Part shown: positions 59,521 to 64,000 of the stretch, one piece after another
Position numbering within the stretch: the first letter of the stretch is position 1
Layout of the letters: every line of letters starts with the position of its first letter
Origin: Paulownia fortunei
Lineage: Eukaryota > Streptophyta > Magnoliopsida > Lamiales > Paulowniaceae
DNA: 64,000 nt
Assembly (NCBI GenBank): GCA_019321725.1
Contig: CM033106.1
Coordinates: 18,388,551-18,452,550 of the forward strand
Reading direction: 5' to 3'
Translations under genes and position numbers: made by a program
Notes under the pieces: model-generated
Databases searched by the model: none
Told to the model about the DNA's origin: nothing
The model's input: only the letters and a program-made list of their open reading frames with translations

Positions 59521-61731
59521 TGTTGGGTTCGCTATAATCGCAGGGGTATACACAATGGAAAATTAAATTTTTTATCAAACATAAATTTAACCCCTTTGAT
59601 TTGAAAGCGATTTTAACGATCGCGCTTATTCAAGTGAATATATAAATAAATATAAAATCGGATTATACATTTCATGCACTCCGGTTGTTGTAGGGAATGA
59701 AGCAATCAATTGCTTATTCTGGACTATCAGAACTCGCAGGGATCTAAGTGTCTCCCTTCTATCAGGTCCACAATACGGAAGAGCAACACCAATCAAAATG
59801 ATTCGCTAGTATCCTTTTAAGGGTTTACTAATCTAGAACTGGAGTAAATTTTCAAGAACAATAAAAATTGATTCTTTAAGTTCTTGAAACAATAATATGA
59901 AAAGAATAACAAGAAACTGATTTTCTTTTTCTTTCTTTTCTTTTCTTGGAGAGTAAAAATAGAAGACTTTAAACAAAATAATTTTTGCTCAATTTTTTTT
60001 TGAATTGATTATGTAATTTCCCTTATATATATAGGACTGAAAATTTTAATCATTTTCCAACTCTTGGAAAGTTTTTCAAATTTGAACTACTTCAAAACTT
60101 TATTTTGGAAGGATTCCAAATCTTTCAAGAACTCTTCTCTTTTTCTCTCTCCTATTGTATGTAGACTAATTTGAGACTACATTAATCATCAAAATTGTCT
60201 ACATACATTGTTGATATTAATTTGAACTCTTCAAATAATATCAAGATAGATATATATCATATATATACTATAATTATATTTATACATAAATTAAATCTTA
60301 GTGGCCTATTTTATCCCATAAAATTGGTCACTATATTTATTTATCTATAAATATATTAATTAAATAAATCATATTTATTTAATTTATCCTCGTCATACCT
60401 TAGTGAGCTTCTTAAGTGATCCACATTTATTTTGGGCTTGGACTCAAAAATCCCCAAATCAATTCAATTGATTCAATCCCAATTTAATCAATCCAAATGA
60501 TTAATTTAATTTACTCCAATTAGTCTTCCTAATGAAATTAGGTCCAATTAAATAATCCAATTACTTAATTGAATAATTTAATTTAACCATTAAATTAAAT
60601 AGAACCCTTAATTAATTAATTGATCAGTATTAATTAATTAATTTCCAACCATTGAATAAAATCTAAAATTAGAAATGTTACTTTCCATAAAGATGTGTGA
60701 CCCTTTAGGTTCACTACTAAGCTAGTAGTGGGTTTGCAATATTTGCAACTTATGAATAACAATTATTCTAATTAATTAATTCAATTAATTAATCCGCTTG
60801 GAATCAACTCCCTAATTCCAAAAACCTCACTATCCATGAAAACACCTAGCAAGTAATTATGGCAAACTAGTCTTAGGTGAAATAGCGAGTAAACCTATTT
60901 CAGTTGCGAGTACCATACACGTACGGTCCTTTCGACAACTAATCTCCTGATTGAATCTAAGGCATGGATTATAAGTCGAAAACCCTAACTGTGATCCCAT
61001 TTCAAGTTCCAATGATTCTTGATGAATCACAATTCATACTGCCTTGGCCAAGGTCTTTGAATCATGAACTATGAAAACACAGGAGATTTTCTTATTTAAA
61101 AAGACAAGTGTCGAATTCTATGTTGGCCACTGACAAACCTCCATGCACACCAGTGCAACACCCAACATACCCCTTTATGATTGTCAAGCAATCAGAAGAT
61201 ATATCAAAGTGCTGCAGGATGCACACAAGGCTACCATCGCGCCTCAAGTTGAGGACTAGTCGTATACTATCGCAACACAGAAATTCTTATTTCGACGGGT
61301 AAAGCCTCCAACTAAGAATTTCTTGCGGGCCATATTCGGTATACTTGTTCTCTAACAAGCACCCACATACATGCAGTTACGTCTTTACGCTAATGCCAAT
61401 GGAATGTGGCATCCTCGTCTCACGAGCATGCATTATATGTATGAGTCTTACTGAGCTATTTGATGTCCCATCTCAAAAAGCTCTCGACTCGGAACTTATT
61501 TAAGACCAAAGTCTTAGAGGCATGTTCCATGATCGCCATCATATGCGCGACCATGCCTCGTAGTAAATTTGATCTAAGGACTTTATCTAATGTGCAGAAA
61601 TAAAAAATGCAAGACATAAGATAAAGAAAATGCCTTTTTATTAATATGATTCCCAATAAGATTGTCTTTACAAAAGCAAAAGAGTATAATATACCCAATC
61701 TAATTGGGGCATTGGGCATCCTACTCTAACA
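59521..61731 (-). repeat. copia solo LTR (copy x3) inside copia-4 pol
   Basis: A 2,211-bp LTR. The minus strand starts TGTTAGAGTAGGATGCCC and ends GCGAACCCAACA. GGATCT flanks it at 59,515-59,520 and 61,732-61,737. On both sides is the same copia pol: integrase '...YVKQLVGD' before and 'RSTLCKFV' after. No internal domains are attached, so it is a solo LTR. Same family as copies x1 and x2. Confidence 0.9.
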
Positions 61732-61737
61732 GGATCT

Positions 61738-62177
61738 AACATCCAACTATCTCCCACCAGCTGCTTCACGTAAGTAGGGCACCCCCATACCCTAAGGTAC
61801 TTGTATGAAGGGGTTTTACACACCATATTTCATATAGTGTATTGGCGCCCGACTTACCTTGCACTTTATTTAACAGAAATGCTGCCGTTTTCGGAGCATA
61901 GCCCCAAAATGAAAGAGGAATCCCAGTGAAGCTCATCATGGACTGAACTATGTCCAACAGGGTTCAGTTCTATGCTCTGCAACCCCATTTAGTAGTGGAG
62001 TTGTTGGCAGATTCCACTGCAAGCGAATCCCATTCTCTTTTAGATAATCAAGAAACTCTAAGCTTAAGTATTCACCTCCTCAATCAGATCGAAGAATCTT
62101 AATACTTCGCCCAATTTGTTTCTCCACTTCATGCCCAAATCTTTGAACCTTTTAAAGGCTTCAGACTTGTATCTTAC
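61738..62177 (-). pseudogene. copia-4 pol: integrase piece, broken
   Basis: On the minus strand the piece starts at the gypsy LTR junction with 'RYKSEAFKRFKDLG'. It continues 'KLGEVLRFFDLIEEVNT' and 'MDIVQSMMSFTGIPLSFWGY', then 'APKTAAFLLNKVQGKS', 'NTLYEIWC' and 'YVKQLVGD'. This is the copia integrase core and its downstream 'PLSFWGYAxxTAAFLLN' signature. At least one stop and several shifts are present. Confidence 0.85.
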
Positions 62178-62230
62178 TGTGATACCCGAGCCTCTTACTA
62201 CTCACATGGCCAAATATGATTCATGCATTA
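62178..62230 (+). repeat. gypsy LTR G, first 53 bp only
   Basis: TGTGATACCCGAGCC and the following bases match the start of LTRs D and E, up to 'gattcatgcatta'. It is then cut by LTR F in reverse orientation. It interrupts copia-4 integrase. The remainder presumably lies beyond the window. Confidence 0.85.
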
Positions 62231-64000
62231 TGTAACACCCCCATTACTACAGAACTATATATATAGTATAATTTAACATGATAGATCCTGTGTGCATGCA
62301 TTATTAATTTTTTTTTTCTGCAATATATTAATAAATAATAAATATTTTCCCACTCACAGACTAATATATATACCTGCAGATGACCCATAACAATCATAAT
62401 ATTTATATACCCGTGTACAGAAAAGTTATAAAAGTAACACATTGTACAAATCCCAAAACGTAATACAATAGACTACAAAATCAAATAAGTTAACAATCAA
62501 CCCAACAGGTCGTCATCCATGTACACTGATCCTCAGAACCTGTAGGAACCCCAACAGCTTGCCCAGTAAGTCCATGATATCAAGTATCACCAGACTCACC
62601 TACAATGCATAAACTATATGAGCTAACGCTCAACAAGTAAAGATTATGCATGTCAAAGAATAATCCACAATATCAAGTCATGCATCTCAAAATGCTATGC
62701 CCACAATGCAATTTTATGCATCAAATATTTCTCTCAAAATCATTTCTTTCTTGGGCCCCTGACCAACGCTACTATCCATACACCGGAAAAGAGCTCTGCA
62801 CATCGCCATAATCCAATGGCCAATAATCATAAAAGCATGCAAATCCATGCATACTCATACGCATGCAAATCCATGCACGCGAACCTGCAAATCCATGCAT
62901 AAACCATGCAAATCCATGCATGCTTCGGTGCACTAGTAGTGGTCAGCAAAATATTTTTTTTTCTCACAATCATGCCGTGCAATGCAAGATTTATCACAAT
63001 GCGCGTAGATGATACATGCACATGCCAATGACAATGCCCATGTATGTATGCTCAATTGAGAGTCCTCTACTATGCACATATGATTTATGATATTACATAT
63101 AATTCACACATCTACTATGTCTATGCATTGTAGTTGCAAATGAATCTTTACTTACCTTTCACTTGGTTGGTGGCTTAGTCTAAATTTGTTTAGTATTCCT
63201 CTCCAACCTTAGATGTAAAATAGCCTGTAATATTACCCAACATCAAGCACCATTCCCAATTTGGCAAGTTGAAAGCACAAAATCTCATACTAGACCTTAA
63301 ACACCAAGCAATAAGCTAACAATCAAGCTTTCACAAACTAGAACCCAATATAGCCCCTCAAATACCTCAATTCCTCATCTTAAATACATGAAAACATCAT
63401 GTAATTGAAGTATTATAACTCTAATAGCATCTACCTAATTGTTAACACTCAATAGCAACATGTCTAGGTTGAAACATGCTAAGTGATCAAATGTGGCAGA
63501 TTCACATTTTCATATTTTCTTGCTGTCAAGTTTAGTTGCATGATAATTTTAACATCCCTAAACATATCCAATCACTCCCAAATTTTTACCACACTTAGAT
63601 AACATGTATATAAATGTAACCATATCATATAATTGCTAAAAATCACGGATATATCTTTCCAAGTTCAGCTCTCTTCACGACATACTGAAACAGATTGTTT
63701 CCTACCGTGACAGTTTTGCACACTTCATGACATTAATGGTTTTGGCACCATTAAGTATATTCAATCACTCCAATATTTTCACCATACTTAGATAACATAT
63801 ATAATGAGACAAACAGGTCATATTATTACCAAAAATAATGGATGTAGCTCCCTTAATTCAGTTTCCTTCACAGCACACCAAAACAGATTTTGCTATTTTG
63901 GCAGTTTGAGTGTTTCTCCAATATCATTCTCTATTTCAATTTCCAACTGATAAAACTTCATTCCAATACTCTTAACTAATATATAGTCATGTAAATGGTA
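62231..64000 (-). repeat. gypsy LTR F (runs off window)
   Basis: The plus strand begins TGTAACACCCCCATTACTAC, the reverse of the family's GTGTTACA end. It carries the shared block in reverse (62,509-62,522) and follows LTR B closely ('gtcagcaaaatatttt', 'gtagttgcaaatgaatctttacttacctttcacttgg', here split around 62,938-62,957 and 63,129-63,165). It lies inside LTR G in the opposite direction. Whether it is solo or part of a full element cannot be seen. Confidence 0.88.
62838..62920 (-). promoter_or_regulatory. four-copy TGCAAATCCATGCA array in LTR F
   Basis: Exact copies lie at 62,838-62,851, 62,864-62,877, 62,886-62,899 and 62,907-62,920 (spacing 26, 22, 21). Each contains CATGCA, the RY motif known to bind plant B3-domain factors of seed programmes, plus TGCAAAT. 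LTR B has two exact copies (28,607-28,650 region). LTRs D and E have partial, reverse-oriented ones. Regulatory function is inferred only from the motif. Confidence 0.5.

Noticed and set aside
62838..62920. Regular short repeats as a possible CRISPR-like array
   Set aside because: The units are 14 bp with 7-12 bp gaps inside a plant LTR; they are enhancer-type repeats.

Overview
This is a nuclear window from a dicot-like flowering plant. It is AT-rich and holds spliced, long-intron coding sequence, plant Ty1/copia and Ty3/gypsy elements, hAT DNA transposons and MITE-like insertions. I recognise one probable functional gene. Almost everything else is dead, nested transposable-element sequence. 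I see no bacterial-style operons, rRNA, CRISPR array or convincing tRNA. Species cannot be named from the sequence.

Layout. 1-7,231: minus-strand copia remains. These are the 5' end and LTR of copia-1, a 0.3-kb Athila/Tat LTR fragment, and the gag/protease of copia-2 with its 5' side. 7,232-9,754: 3' flank of the gene, with a hAT-MITE-like element. 9,755-22,232 (minus): a guanosine deaminase (GSDA-type, cytidine deaminase fold) gene spread over 12.5 kb. Its 7.1-kb third intron holds a broken antisense copia element. Its first intron region carries three tandem copies of a unit that contains exon 2. All three exon copies are open, 60 nt long, of symmetric phase and flanked by good splice sites. 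Two non-autonomous DNA elements sit inside these units. 22,550-31,120: a minus-strand hAT transposon, split by two solo-type gypsy LTRs in opposite orientations. 31,121-32,870: AT-rich DNA with nothing recognisable. 32,871-41,282: Athila/Tat-type gypsy remains, one LTR of which contains another solo gypsy LTR with a clean 5-bp target duplication.

41,283-64,000 is a nest. A minus-strand copia element (copia-4; 3' LTR at 41,283-43,440, pol pieces at 43,451-43,599, 58,181-59,520 and 61,738-62,177) is interrupted three times. The first interruption is a 14.6-kb tandem of two chromovirus (Tekay/Del-like) gypsy copies sharing a central LTR. The second is a copia solo LTR with a 6-bp flanking repeat. 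The third is a gypsy LTR that is itself broken after 53 bp by an LTR of the same family in the opposite orientation, which runs off the window.

The observations most worth following up are the exon-2 triplication in the GSDA gene, and the premature stops shared by both tandem gypsy copies together with private stops that are all C-to-T or G-to-A changes. Also notable are a conserved block in all six long gypsy LTRs that reach that far, and a four-copy RY-motif array in one LTR. I found no clear candidate for a wholly new biological system. The exon triplication is the best lead.
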